This document shows positions 1-7,896 of a stretch of DNA of 23,644 nt, in pieces (the first letter of the stretch is position 1; the number at the start of each line of letters is the position of its first letter). Source of the DNA: Thiotrichaceae bacterium (GTDB lineage Bacteria > Pseudomonadota > Gammaproteobacteria > Thiotrichales > Thiotrichaceae); the NCBI GenBank assembly GCA_027008885.1, contig JALVDQ010000376.1, positions 1 to 23,644 on the forward strand. Direction: 5' to 3'. Both the position numbers and the translations under genes were made by a program. Below the pieces are notes generated by a model. The model was not told the DNA's origin, did not search any database, and worked only from the letters and a program-made list of their open reading frames with translations.

Positions 1-162
1 TCACTGTCTTTATAAACAAAAGAAAAGTTCAATATTTTTTTGAAGTTTTTGTGATATTTTATACATATCAATAACTTAAAGCTATGTTCTAAATTAAAGA
101 AAGGCTTTTGATCTCTATATTCAGTTTTTGTTAATCTTCCGGGCGCGCTGTGAATAACAGGC
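1..162. other. AT-rich non-coding stretch at the window edge
   Basis: No convincing gene is seen in these bases. They are strongly AT-rich, with one weak AT-only hairpin (TTCAA/TTGAA near 28-43). They may hold the end or the promoter of a gene outside the window, but nothing here can be assigned with support. Confidence 0.4.
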
Positions 163-192
163 AAAAGGAAAGCCTCATTGCAGAGGCTTTCC
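163..192 (-). terminator. Intrinsic terminator of the pnt operon
   Basis: A perfect 10-bp stem (GGAAAGCCTC at 167-176 pairing with GAGGCTTTCC at 183-192) encloses a 6-nt loop. Read on the minus strand it is followed by TTTT (163-166). It lies about 35 bases past the pntB stop, so it most likely ends the pntAA-pntAB-pntB transcript. The T-run is short, so efficiency is uncertain. Confidence 0.75.
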
Positions 193-225
193 AGGTATCC
201 AAATAAAATTAATTTAACAAAATTT

Positions 226-1602
226 CTATAGCTCCTTCAAACTAGCCACAAGCTCATTTGCCACAGCCTGAGCATCACCATATAACATGCGTGTATTGTC
301 GGCAAAGAACAGCTGGTTTTCAATACCTGAGAAACCAGTACCCTTGCCCCGCTTGACCACAATCACATTCTTTGCGTAATCAACATTCAAGATGGGCATA
401 CCATAGATCGGGCTGTTTGGATCATTGCGTGCCGCCGGGTTGACCACATCATTTGCGCCAATGACCAGTACCACATCAGTCGTTGGAAATTCATCATTGA
501 TCTCATCCAGATCATAAATAATGTCATAAGGTACACCTGCTTCGGCAAGCAGAACATTCATGTGACCTGGCATACGGCCTGCAACCGGATGGATTGCAAA
601 TTTAACCGTTACGCCCTTTTCCTGTAACAGTTTTGTCAATTCCCACACCTTGTGCTGGGCTTGCGCGACTGCCATGCCGTATCCGGGAACAATAATCACT
701 TTTTCTGCGAATGCCATCATGACAGCAACGTCGGTTGCGTCAATTTCTTTCATGCTGCCTTTAACCGCTGCCGCTTCGCCACTACCAGCATCTCCAAAAT
801 TACTAAAGAGCACATTGCTGATAGGACGATTCATTGCTTTCGCCATTAACTGGGTCAGCAAGGTACCCGCTGAACCAACCACAATACCCGCAATCATCAT
901 CGCGGGATTGCCAAGCACAAAGCCTTCAAAACCTACCGCAAGCCCCGTCAGTGCGTTATACAGCGAGATCACCACAGGCATATCCGCGCCACCGATGGGT
1001 ATCGTCATCATAACGCCAAAGAGTAACGCCAGAACAAAAAACATAATCAGTGTTGCCATCGCATATTGTGTGCCACTTAGCACAATCGCCAGCCCCAGGG
1101 TTGCGGCCAGAACGAAAACCAGAGCATTTGTCCATTGTTGCATTGGAAAGCGAATCACGCCGCGCATAATCCCCTGCAATTTGGCAAAGGCGATTAATGA
1201 ACCTGAAAATGCCACCGTTCCAATCAGGGCACCGACAACAGCGAGTGACTGAATGGTGAAGCTCATTGGCTCCTGCTTTACCAGTTCAACCGCAGCTATG
1301 GCAGCCGCTGCACCGCCACCCATGCCGTTATACAGGGCGATCATCTGTGGCATATCTGTCATCGCCACTTTTTTTCCACTGATATAGGCAATCACACCGC
1401 CAATCGCAATGGCAACTGTCATCCAGATATAGTTGTGGTGTATTTCGTGATGAAAATAAGTAATCAGAACGGCCATGACCATTCCAATACCCGCCCAGAT
1501 AATGCCACGCCGTGCGGTAACGGGTGAGCTCATCTGCTTCAGACCAAGAATGAATAAAAGCGCACCGATAAAGTAGGTCGCCTGAATAATAAAATCCATC
1601 AT
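226..1602 (-). CDS. pntB: NAD(P) transhydrogenase subunit beta
   Basis: This is the beta subunit of the proton-translocating transhydrogenase, which uses the proton gradient to reduce NADP+ with NADH at the inner membrane. The 458-residue protein has a hydrophobic N-terminal two-thirds with many membrane spans (domain II). A soluble C-terminal NADP(H)-binding domain III follows, with VPGYGMAVAQAQ and GRMPGHMNVLLAEA, and a late VIGANDVVNPAA segment, all hallmarks of PntB. Length is normal for the family. The start overlaps the pntAB stop by one base (TAATG). AAGGAG lies just upstream, and a second ATG directly follows the first, so the start could be one codon later. It is the last gene of a three-gene operon and is followed by a hairpin terminator. 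Confidence 0.97.
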   Translation of the reverse strand: MMDFIIQATYFIGALLFILGLKQMSSPVTARRGIIWAGIGMVMAVLITYFHHEIHHNYIWMTVAIAIGGVIAYISGKKVAMTDMPQMIALYNGMGGGAAAAIAAVELVKQEPMSFTIQSLAVVGALIGTVAFSGSLIAFAKLQGIMRGVIRFPMQQWTNALVFVLAATLGLAIVLSGTQYAMATLIMFFVLALLFGVMMTIPIGGADMPVVISLYNALTGLAVGFEGFVLGNPAMMIAGIVVGSAGTLLTQLMAKAMNRPISNVLFSNFGDAGSGEAAAVKGSMKEIDATDVAVMMAFAEKVIIVPGYGMAVAQAQHKVWELTKLLQEKGVTVKFAIHPVAGRMPGHMNVLLAEAGVPYDIIYDLDEINDEFPTTDVVLVIGANDVVNPAARNDPNSPIYGMPILNVDYAKNVIVVKRGKGTGFSGIENQLFFADNTRMLYGDAQAVANELVASLKEL

Positions 1603-1898
1603 TACTTATTCTCCTTCTTGTCTTTACTGGACTTAAACATTTCCAGCATGCGTTCGGTCACCACATAACCACCAACCGCGTTACCTGCCGCGAGTAAAAC
1701 AGCAGCAAAGCCAATCACTATCTGGACTGTACCTTCGGCATGTCCCAAAGCAACCATCGCACCCACCAGCACAATACCGTGAACGAAGTTGGAACCGGAC
1801 ATCAGGGGTGTATGCAAAATCACCGGCACTTTTGAAATAATTTCATAGCCCGTTACCGCAGCCAGCATAAATATATAAAGAGCGACAAATCCTTCCAT
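1602..1898 (-). CDS. pntAB: NAD(P) transhydrogenase subunit alpha, part 2 (membrane)
   Basis: This 98-residue membrane protein corresponds to the C-terminal membrane part of the Escherichia coli PntA chain. Three or more hydrophobic segments are visible, and the conserved SGSNFVHGIVLVGAM and GNAVGGYVVTERML stretches are present. It forms domain II of the transhydrogenase together with PntB. A separate gene for this part is the split, three-subunit arrangement known from Rhodospirillum rubrum and many other bacteria. It sits between pntAA (2-base gap) and pntB (1-base overlap), so the three genes are surely co-translated. Confidence 0.95.
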   Translation of the reverse strand: MEGFVALYIFMLAAVTGYEIISKVPVILHTPLMSGSNFVHGIVLVGAMVALGHAEGTVQIVIGFAAVLLAAGNAVGGYVVTERMLEMFKSSKDKKENK

Positions 1899-1900
1899 TA

Positions 1901-3043
1901 TTATTTTTCCCCTATCGTCTTGTTCAAGAGTTCAACCGTTTTTTCGTGCATAACTTCGCCATCTTTGGTCAACAATGCACCAATGACGATTTCATCATCA
2001 AAAGATGGTTCGTACTCACCCTCCTCTGTGACAAGCAAGCGGGTAAAGTTATACAGATTTTTGGCATACATTTCGCTGGCATGAACAGGTACCTGGCTGG
2101 GCACATCCAAAGGCGCATGAATAATCACATCACCATGCGTAATCGTGTTGCCCGGCTGAGACAATGTGCAGTTACCACCGCCTTCGGCTGCCAGATCAAT
2201 AATGACCGCACCTTCCTTCATGCCTTCAACTGTTTCTGCGGGAATGATTTTTGGCGCAGGACGACCAGGCACAGCAGCGGTAGTGATCAGCACATCTGCC
2301 TGGGCAATATATTCAGCCAGCTCTTTTTGCTGCTGTTCCCTTTCGATAGTTGACAGTTCGCGCGCATAACCGCCTTCACCAACGGCTGAAATAGAAAGCT
2401 GAATTGCCTTGGCACCCAGAGATTCAATCTGTTCCCTGGTTTCAGGGCGTACATCATACGCTTCAACCACTGCGCCAAGCCGTTTGGCTGTCGCAATCGC
2501 CTGCAAACCTGCGACACCAACGCCGATCACAATAACTTTGGATGGGCGAATCGTGCCTGCCGCAGTGGTTAACATGGGAAAGAAGCGTGGCGCAATATCG
2601 GCTCCCATAACCGCCGCCTTATAGCCAGCAATCGCTGCCTGGGAGGACAAAACATCCATTGACTGGGCGCGTGATATACGCGGAATAAGCTCCATTGCAA
2701 AACTGGTTATTTTCTTGTCCTGCAAGGCTTTTAGCATGGCAATATTATTATGCGCCATTAATGTACCGATCAGCACCGTGCCATCACGCATCAGCTTGAC
2801 TTCGTCTGCCGTAGGCGCTTGCACGCGCCAGATAATATCGGATTTTTCTGACAGCTCCCTGAGATTATCAACGATTGTAGCGCCAGCAAACTGGCTATCG
2901 GATATCAGCGCAGATTTACCCGCATTTTTTTCTACAAAAACCTGCACACCCATATTGTTCAGACGAGTAATGACAAATGGATCAATGGCAACACGACGTT
3001 CGCCTTTTGCGGTCTCTCGTGGAATACCTATTTTAATTGGCAT
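1901..3043 (-). CDS. pntAA: NAD(P) transhydrogenase subunit alpha, part 1 (NAD-binding)
   Basis: This 380-residue soluble subunit carries domain I, which binds NAD(H) on the cytoplasmic side. It starts MPIKIGIPRETAKGERRVA, typical of the alanine dehydrogenase/PntA family. It has the Rossmann segment VIVIGVGVAGLQAIATAKRLGA, then the YDVRPETREQIESLGA region, and GRPAPKIIPAETVEGMKEG. It lacks the membrane tail of E. coli PntA, which is encoded by the next gene. The ATG is preceded by GGGGAT eight bases upstream as a plausible ribosome site. It is the first gene of the pnt operon. The start and length agree with split-type PntAA. Confidence 0.96.
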   Translation of the reverse strand: MPIKIGIPRETAKGERRVAIDPFVITRLNNMGVQVFVEKNAGKSALISDSQFAGATIVDNLRELSEKSDIIWRVQAPTADEVKLMRDGTVLIGTLMAHNNIAMLKALQDKKITSFAMELIPRISRAQSMDVLSSQAAIAGYKAAVMGADIAPRFFPMLTTAAGTIRPSKVIVIGVGVAGLQAIATAKRLGAVVEAYDVRPETREQIESLGAKAIQLSISAVGEGGYARELSTIEREQQQKELAEYIAQADVLITTAAVPGRPAPKIIPAETVEGMKEGAVIIDLAAEGGGNCTLSQPGNTITHGDVIIHAPLDVPSQVPVHASEMYAKNLYNFTRLLVTEEGEYEPSFDDEIVIGALLTKDGEVMHEKTVELLNKTIGEK

Positions 3044-3271
3044 TATTATTATCCCCGTTATTTCAAGTGTTTTTAAGGATCAGTCTATTGCAGTTTGTTA
3101 ATAACTCCCTGTCCCTACAAAATCAGATGCTTTGAGTACACCAAAGTAAAAGAAGGCGTACTTTAACAGAGATTAAGATAAAATGTGAATAGTTACTAAA
3201 GTTTCGGGCTCAAAACAGCTATAAAAAATAGGCGCAGTGTTTATCACGGAAGCAGTGACCAACAACGCATA
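3044..3271. other. Non-coding region upstream of the pnt operon
   Basis: This stretch must contain the pnt promoter on the minus strand. Several AT-rich hexamers could serve, but none has both a good -35 and a good -10 at the right spacing, so I do not place one. No gene is seen. Confidence 0.4.
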
Positions 3272-3313
3272 TAGCCCGTGTTTCCCGTATTCCGCAAGGC
3301 TTCATACAGGCTA
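3272..3313. repeat. REP-like imperfect palindrome
   Basis: The ends TAGCCCGTG and ATACAGGCTA are imperfect inverted repeats around CCGTATTCCGCAAGGC. This form (AGCCCGTA... GCGGAATACGGG) resembles small dispersed palindromes common between genes of beta- and gammaproteobacteria. Only one copy is in the window, so the family assignment rests on resemblance. Confidence 0.5.
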
Positions 3314-3319
3314 CGTTGC

Positions 3320-3344
3320 TGCCTTCTGTCTTCTGTCTTCTGCC
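3320..3344. repeat. Left part of the 7-bp tandem array (CYTCTGY)
   Basis: About three and a half 7-bp units of the form CTTCTGT or CTTCTGC. The main array resumes at 3416. The interruption is exactly one copy of the dispersed element plus a hairpin, which suggests these were inserted into, or duplicated together with, the array. Confidence 0.8.
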
Positions 3345-3374
3345 ACCCACCCCCCCTGTTTTTTATATATTTTT
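3345..3374 (+). repeat. Dispersed C/T-rich element, copy A
   Basis: First of six copies: ACCCACCCCCCC, then TG, a run of six T, then ATATATTTTT. It differs from the others by ACCCAC (shared with copy B) instead of ACCCAT. It begins exactly 200 bases before copy B, and the two copies bracket the hairpin and the main tandem array. Confidence 0.85.
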
Positions 3375-3387
3375 CGCGCAGTTAGGT

Positions 3388-3418
3388 AGGGTTGATGTAG
3401 CTTTGCGAAACCAACCCT
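3388..3418. repeat. REP-like hairpin
   Basis: AGGGTTG at 3388-3394 pairs with CAACCCT at 3412-3418 around a loop containing GTAGCTTTGCGAAA. It resembles GGTTGGGTTTCGC-type intergenic palindromes seen in many proteobacteria. It sits between dispersed element copy A and the tandem array. Confidence 0.55.
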
Positions 3419-3540
3419 CTGTCTTCTGCCCTCTGTCTTCTGCCTTCTGTCTTCTGCCTTCTGTCTTCTGCCTTCTGTCTTCTGCCCTCTGTCTTCTGCC
3501 CTCTGTCTTCTGCCTTCTGTCCTCTGTCCTCTGTCCTCAG
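3416..3540. repeat. 7-bp tandem repeat array, 17 units plus a partial
   Basis: Seventeen consecutive 7-bp units of the form CYTCTGY (CCTCTGT, CTTCTGC, CTTCTGT) are followed by a truncated CCTCAG. CTTCTGC and a T-ending unit alternate for most of the array, giving a 14-bp higher-order period. The last three units are all CCTCTGT, suggesting recent slippage. Reading frames across it encode low-complexity EDRRQK-type heptapeptides only because 21 is divisible by both 3 and 7. I do not regard them as proteins. Confidence 0.93.
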
Positions 3541-3544
3541 AAAC

Positions 3545-3577
3545 ACCCACCCCCCCTGTTTTTTACATATTTTTATT
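3545..3577 (+). repeat. Dispersed C/T-rich element, copy B
   Basis: ACCCACCCCCCC, TG, T-run, then ACATATTTTTATT. It closes the repeat nest and runs into the 3' end of the DUF255 gene. The TTA at 3573-3575, read on the minus strand as TAA, is that gene's stop codon and lies inside the element. Confidence 0.87.
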
Positions 3578-5378
3578 GAGGAGATGCAGCCAGAAAAGAG
3601 GCAAAGCTGAAAATATCTGTTTGCAGCGAGCGTGTCATGCTGTTGAATACTGCAAGTGCCTGTTTTTTCATGTTGGCATCAGCCGATAACAGGCTGGTTT
3701 CAAGCAGCAGTGCTTCGCCCGAGATCAGGGAGCTATCCGCAATATGTGTTTGTTGCACTCCTTTGGGGAGCAAACTGTCCGGGTTTTCCAGCCAGCCTCC
3801 GTTTTTATAAAATCGTTTCCAGGCTTCTCTGGCGATACTTAGGGCGACCTGTCTGCTTTTCTGGTCGGAGGCTGCTGTTGCCCATTTTAAAAGCCCCCAC
3901 GAGACAGCCGCATAGTCGTATAAAGTGCCCTGTGTGGCGTTGGCTGCGGAGCGTCTCAGTTTTTTTCCATCCCACAGAGTCAGCAGAAATTGAGCCAGTT
4001 TTTGCCCGCTGTGTTTTAAGGATTTGTCGGCGGGTTTAACTTTAACTGCTCTGGCGAATGCGGCTAGCGCCAGTCCATTCATTCCTGCCAGAAGTTTTGT
4101 ATCTCTCGGGATTTTTCGGGTCTTGTTGCGATATGACTTGAGCCTGTTTTTGATCTGCCGGATTTTTTTCTCCAGTTTTTCCGGAGATTGCCTTAATTTT
4201 TTTGCCAGCTCGGCAAGAGTGTATGCCTGTCGGGGCAAATTGCCTGCGGGCTTTTCATTGGGGCGATTCAAATTCCAGTACAGATTGGCAATTTTTAATT
4301 CATCCGGAGTTAGTATCTTTCTTAATTCGCCTTGTTGCCAAAGGTAATAACCACCTTCTTCGCCCTTGCTGTCCACGGCTGAAAGGCTGGTAATAAAGCC
4401 ATTCGCATGTCCGCGCATTTCAGCTTGCAGGAATTTCAGGGTTTCAAGCGCAAGCTGATTATAATCCTCGTTGTGATAACGCTTTGCTGCATCAAAATAT
4501 AACAACGGCATCATCGCATTGGTGTAGAGCATTTTCTCAAAATGGGGAATTTCCCAGCCAGGATCGGTGGTATAGCGGAAAAAGCCCCCGGCAATGTCAT
4601 CATGCAGACCTTTTGTCATCATCTGCCTTAAAGTTAGCTGTATAAAGTCATCCGCCTGTTTGTTTTTGCTGTATTGATTGAGTTTCAGCATTGCCCGGAG
4701 CTGTGGAATCTGTGGAAATTTGCGTTGCTGCCCAAAACCACCCTGAAGCGTATCGGCATAACGCATTGCCTCTGCCACAAACTTCTCTCGCAGTGTTTTA
4801 ATGTGACTACCGTTTATTTTTAATTCCTGCTTTTGCAGCAGCGAGACCAGCGTTTTACTCGTCCTTTTAGCCTGGCTTGCGAGAGAAAACTGCTGCTCTT
4901 TCCATTTTTTGCTCAACTGATCCAGCACTGAGGCAAAATGCTCCCTGGGCATATAGGTTGCGCCCACCAGCGGGTAGCCTTGTGGCGTAATAAAGACATT
5001 AAGCGGCCAACCTGCGATGCCGTTGGTTGCCTGCACAAACTCAATCAGCCGCTTGTCCAGAACCGGATTCAGTTCACGGTCAACCTTTACCGAAACAAAG
5101 TTTTTATTCAGCTTCTCGGCGATTTGCTGGTTTGAGTAGCTTTCACGCTGCATCACATGACACCAGTGACAGGCAAAGTAACCCACCGAGACAAATAAAA
5201 GCTTATTCTCTTTTTTTGCCTTCTGAAGCGCTGCCTTGCCCCATTCCATCCAGTTAACAGGATCATTGCCGTGCATCGCAAGATAAGGGCTGGGATTATT
5301 TTTTAGTGGATTTGCATGAGCCTGAAAAACAAAAGACAGCAGCATGAGAGTCAGAAAAAAACGAAAAAATGTTGTCAT
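3573..5378 (-). CDS. Exported thioredoxin-fold DUF255 protein (YyaL/SSP411 family)
   Basis: This 601-residue protein begins with a signal peptide, a hydrophobic stretch at residues 5-20 and cleavage probably after AHA (22). Hence it should act in the periplasm. Next is a thioredoxin-like domain of the DUF255 family: NPSPYLAMHGNDPVNW, the CHWCHVM motif with Cys70 and Cys73, and then IAGWPLNVFITPQGYPL. The rest (about 200-600) matches the helical-barrel, N-acylglucosamine-2-epimerase-like part of YyaL proteins (HFEKMLYTNA, LLAGMNGLALAAFARA). Family members are often 650-750 residues, so this one is on the short side. The true substrate of this family is not known to me; a redox role is inferred from CxxC. 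The stop codon lies within a dispersed repeat, so the native C-terminus may have been trimmed or altered by that insertion. Confidence 0.88.
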   Translation of the reverse strand: MTTFFRFFLTLMLLSFVFQAHANPLKNNPSPYLAMHGNDPVNWMEWGKAALQKAKKENKLLFVSVGYFACHWCHVMQRESYSNQQIAEKLNKNFVSVKVDRELNPVLDKRLIEFVQATNGIAGWPLNVFITPQGYPLVGATYMPREHFASVLDQLSKKWKEQQFSLASQAKRTSKTLVSLLQKQELKINGSHIKTLREKFVAEAMRYADTLQGGFGQQRKFPQIPQLRAMLKLNQYSKNKQADDFIQLTLRQMMTKGLHDDIAGGFFRYTTDPGWEIPHFEKMLYTNAMMPLLYFDAAKRYHNEDYNQLALETLKFLQAEMRGHANGFITSLSAVDSKGEEGGYYLWQQGELRKILTPDELKIANLYWNLNRPNEKPAGNLPRQAYTLAELAKKLRQSPEKLEKKIRQIKNRLKSYRNKTRKIPRDTKLLAGMNGLALAAFARAVKVKPADKSLKHSGQKLAQFLLTLWDGKKLRRSAANATQGTLYDYAAVSWGLLKWATAASDQKSRQVALSIAREAWKRFYKNGGWLENPDSLLPKGVQQTHIADSSLISGEALLLETSLLSADANMKKQALAVFNSMTRSLQTDIFSFASFLAASPQ

Positions 5379-5589
5379 AGATCATCCAGAAAGGTTTTGC
5401 TTACGTAGACATTAATTATTGTTAATAAATACGAAATTATATTTATTTTGGTTGCAATGATTATTGTCTACTCTAATAATATCGGGCGGATTATAGGGTA
5501 TCTTGAAGCACCTTACTGATATTCCATGAAAAATAACCTCAAAACAAGGATACTCTAAAGTTAAGGTAACCAAAAAAAGACAGGCTTAT
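5379..5589. other. Divergent intergenic region, DUF255 gene and five-gene cluster
   Basis: This AT-rich region must hold promoters for both the leftward DUF255 gene and the rightward cluster. A plausible rightward promoter is listed separately at 5452-5480. I see no gene and no convincing operator. Confidence 0.5.
5452..5480 (+). promoter_or_regulatory. Putative sigma-70 promoter of the five-gene cluster
   Basis: TTGCAA (5452-5457) and AATAAT (5475-5480) are separated by 17 bases, 110 bases ahead of the first start codon. The hexamers match consensus at 4/6 and 5/6. In such AT-rich DNA chance matches are common. Confidence 0.4.
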
Positions 5590-6615
5590 ATGACTCCAAA
5601 TAACGTTAATAATAGCAGTATAAATACTTATCCGGTTGAACAACCTTTTAACTATCCCCTGATGATTACAGCGGTGCTGGTATTAATCCCGGGGCTTGCG
5701 CTGTACTGGTTTATGGGTGATTCAAGCAGTCTTCCGCGCGCCCTCAAACTGTTTTTTGGCAACTGGATTTCGCCCATTATTTTATGGTTTTTTGCCGCCA
5801 GTTTTTTTCATCTGCTGTTAAAAAAAGGCAGATTAAAAAAAGAGCAGGCACAAACCAGACGCCTCGCCAACAATATTTTCCCCTCAATTATTGATGCGGA
5901 TGAGGTAAATGATGCAAGCAGAGATCAAGTTTTAAGTGAAATAGAGAAAACCAGCAAGCAACAGGGAATCGCTCACAACAACCTGCTGCTCTCACGCCTG
6001 TCACTGTTTCTTAATCACCACGAAAATGATATTGACGACACCTTTGGGATCAAGGAAAGGGAGCAGATGAAAGGTTCCTACTCGTTGCCACGCTTTATGA
6101 TCTGGGCAATTCCGATTCTGGGCTTTATCGGCACCGTATGGGGGATTAGTAACGGCATCGCGCATTTCTCTGATGCCATGACCAGCACCAATTCAGTGAC
6201 CGACGTATCCGCCATGCTCAAGGAAAACCTGCCACTGGTGACCAATTCGCTGGCAACTGCCTTCGATACCACGCTGCTGGCACTGCTACTGAGTATTCCA
6301 CTGATGATGCTGATGCTGACGCTGGAAAAATCCGAAGAAGCCTACCTCATCGACCTGGACGAAAGCTGGTTTCATGATATTAAACCCGCACTGCTAACAC
6401 ACTCGGGCAAAACCACCCTGACTCCAGACACAGCAAGCACTAGCGCCGTTCAGGGAAGTGCCGCAGAGACAGGCGCAAGTCAGGTTATTGCCGGCGAAAT
6501 CAAGTTGCTCAGCAGCCAGATAAAAGCCTTGCAGGAGACCATGGAAGACCTCTATGAAACGGTCTTCAGTTCAAAACTGGGAAGTATCGGCAATAATACA
6601 GGGAATAAAAAATAA
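5590..6615 (+). CDS. MotA/TolQ/ExbB-family proton channel protein
   Basis: This 341-residue inner-membrane protein shows four hydrophobic segments, at about 24-42, 56-76, 166-186 and 213-250. The third opens with the family signature IPILGFIGTVWGIS. The fourth contains TNSLATAFDTTLLALLLSIPLM, the region that lines the ion path in ExbB/TolQ/MotA. A cytoplasmic loop (about 80-160) separates the pairs. The C-terminus (about 300-330, IKLLSSQIKALQETMEDLY) looks like a short coiled coil. Family members form pentameric channels around a dimer of single-span partners; the next two genes are the obvious partners. The start has AGG five bases upstream. It is longer than classical ExbB (about 240) because of the loop and tail. 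It is not next to tonB, tolA or motB, so its output is unknown. Confidence 0.88.
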   Translation: MTPNNVNNSSINTYPVEQPFNYPLMITAVLVLIPGLALYWFMGDSSSLPRALKLFFGNWISPIILWFFAASFFHLLLKKGRLKKEQAQTRRLANNIFPSIIDADEVNDASRDQVLSEIEKTSKQQGIAHNNLLLSRLSLFLNHHENDIDDTFGIKEREQMKGSYSLPRFMIWAIPILGFIGTVWGISNGIAHFSDAMTSTNSVTDVSAMLKENLPLVTNSLATAFDTTLLALLLSIPLMMLMLTLEKSEEAYLIDLDESWFHDIKPALLTHSGKTTLTPDTASTSAVQGSAAETGASQVIAGEIKLLSSQIKALQETMEDLYETVFSSKLGSIGNNTGNKK

Positions 6616-6617
6616 CC

Positions 6618-7241
6618 ATGAGCATCTCGCGTGCGGCACGCATCAAACGCTATTCGCTTGAGCACAAACTGGAAACCAGCCTGTTTCCGTTTTTGAGCAT
6701 TTTTCTGTGCGTCATGGGGGTGCTGTCCTTTATCAATGTACTCAGCAGTTTTAGCGCGCCACAAAAAATTGAACTGACCGCGCAACTTGAGCAGGGCTAT
6801 AAGGTCGCCTACCAGATATTTAGCCTGCCAGACGGCATTATTAGCCTGCCTCCCGTCAAGCATCTGAAAAAACTACAGGAAGCGGTTGATGATGCCGACA
6901 AGGAAACAATCGCAGACATCATGCGCCGCCGCCAGTCGGCAATCAGGCGTCTCAAAAAACATAGCGGAGCGATTATGAATGCCGCTATAGAACCTGATAT
7001 TGACGAGATACTTGAAGTGCTGCACGACATTCGCAGCCTCAATGAAATGGCGTTAAAAGCAAATTATCTGTATGAAGAATTTCTGCTTTTTGGCATTTAT
7101 CCGAATGGTGGTCAGGCGTACCAGAAAATTCGGGATATTATGTCATTCACACAGGATGCCCGCTCGATTAGCGTTGGTCTGGAACCTTTGGATTCAAACT
7201 GGACTCTCAACCTCAAGAAAACTGACAGCGAAGCACAATGA
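6618..7241 (+). CDS. ExbD-like single-span membrane protein, type 1 (no TM aspartate)
   Basis: The 207-residue protein has a short basic N-terminus, one membrane span at about 22-44 starting LFPFLSIFLCVMGVL, then a periplasmic domain of about 160 residues. Charged helices at roughly 85-120 (LKKLQEAVDDADKET) could form a coiled coil. The topology matches ExbD/TolR, and the start lies two bases after the ExbB-like stop. The span carries no acidic residue, so by itself it cannot supply the proton-carrying aspartate of ExbD (Asp25 in E. coli). It overlaps the next gene by four bases (ATGA), which implies coupled translation and probably a hetero-oligomer with its product. Assignment to the ExbD group is by topology and context, not clear sequence identity. 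Confidence 0.65.
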   Translation: MSISRAARIKRYSLEHKLETSLFPFLSIFLCVMGVLSFINVLSSFSAPQKIELTAQLEQGYKVAYQIFSLPDGIISLPPVKHLKKLQEAVDDADKETIADIMRRRQSAIRRLKKHSGAIMNAAIEPDIDEILEVLHDIRSLNEMALKANYLYEEFLLFGIYPNGGQAYQKIRDIMSFTQDARSISVGLEPLDSNWTLNLKKTDSEAQ

Positions 7242-7879
7242 AAAACCTTATCAGCCTTGATTCACTCACCGATATTGTATCCAACTCCGTTGGCATACTG
7301 ATTATTTTTGCGGTGATCAACCTGATCCATGACAATAACAAAACCTATCAGCTTGAGATTCCACTGGAGCACGCAACCGATTTAAGCCCGGTATTTTTTA
7401 TTGCCAAGGACGACCGCATCCTCGCAATGGACACCGACAAACTTTTCAGTAATGCCGCATTACAGGCAACCAGTGGGGCAGCAGGTGGCAAACGCATCTT
7501 TGCGCTGGATTTTTTTGGTCTGTTTGGTCAGATTGACGAAGACAAGGGCATCTCGTTTTACGCGCGCGACACCAGTCAGTGGCCTGAATTTCACGAACTC
7601 GAAAAACGCAATTCAGACTTGCGCAAAAAGCTTAACAGCATCGACCCCGCAAAGCAGTTTGCCTATTTCTTTGTTTATGATAACAGTGAAGATGGCGCGA
7701 CAGCCGGCAGTGGCTTTGAGGCATTCAGAAAAGCGCGTGAATACCTTAAAGCACATTACGTCAAAACAGGCTGGCAGCCAGTCAACAGCGAAGCACCCGC
7801 AAATATCTGTGACAGTGCCTACAGCTCGCGCTGCATCTATCTGCCATCCTATCTTGGTGGCGGGAGTACCGCCAAATAA
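7238..7879 (+). CDS. ExbD-like single-span membrane protein, type 2 (with aspartate)
   Basis: The 213-residue protein starts directly with a membrane segment, LDSLTDIVSNSVGILIIFAV, at residues 7-27. Asp12 lies at the cytoplasmic edge of the span, close to where ExbD/TolR carry their essential aspartate (the D...LLIIF pattern), so it is the likely proton carrier of the complex. The rest is periplasmic. Residues 160-200 contain two cysteines (NICDSAYSSRCIY) about nine apart that could form a disulfide. It overlaps the previous gene by ATGA. A copy of the dispersed element follows 17 bases after the stop, ahead of the next gene. Confidence 0.7.
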   Translation: MKNLISLDSLTDIVSNSVGILIIFAVINLIHDNNKTYQLEIPLEHATDLSPVFFIAKDDRILAMDTDKLFSNAALQATSGAAGGKRIFALDFFGLFGQIDEDKGISFYARDTSQWPEFHELEKRNSDLRKKLNSIDPAKQFAYFFVYDNSEDGATAGSGFEAFRKAREYLKAHYVKTGWQPVNSEAPANICDSAYSSRCIYLPSYLGGGSTAK

Positions 7880-7896
7880 TGGCAACTAATACTGAT

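Noticed and set aside
20..55. Possible terminator hairpin TTCAA/TTGAA followed by T-rich sequence
   Set aside because: The stem is five AT-rich base pairs and chance occurrence is likely in such AT-rich DNA.
650..1252. Plus-strand 200-codon open frame inside pntB
   Set aside because: It is antisense to a fully convincing pntB and its product has no protein-family character.
3320..3540. Possible CRISPR array
   Set aside because: The repeat unit is 7 bp and directly tandem, with no spacers and no cas genes nearby.
3311..3550. Open frame encoding a repetitive EDRRQK-type protein, and its plus-strand counterpart at 3316-3579
   Set aside because: Both run through the 7-bp tandem array and dispersed elements. 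The openness follows from repeat composition, and no ribosome site or natural protein character is seen.
5590..7879. Classical TonB-ExbB-ExbD or Tol-Pal operon
   Set aside because: No TonB, TolA, TolB or Pal is present, the ExbB-like protein is about 100 residues longer than usual, and there are two non-identical ExbD-like proteins.
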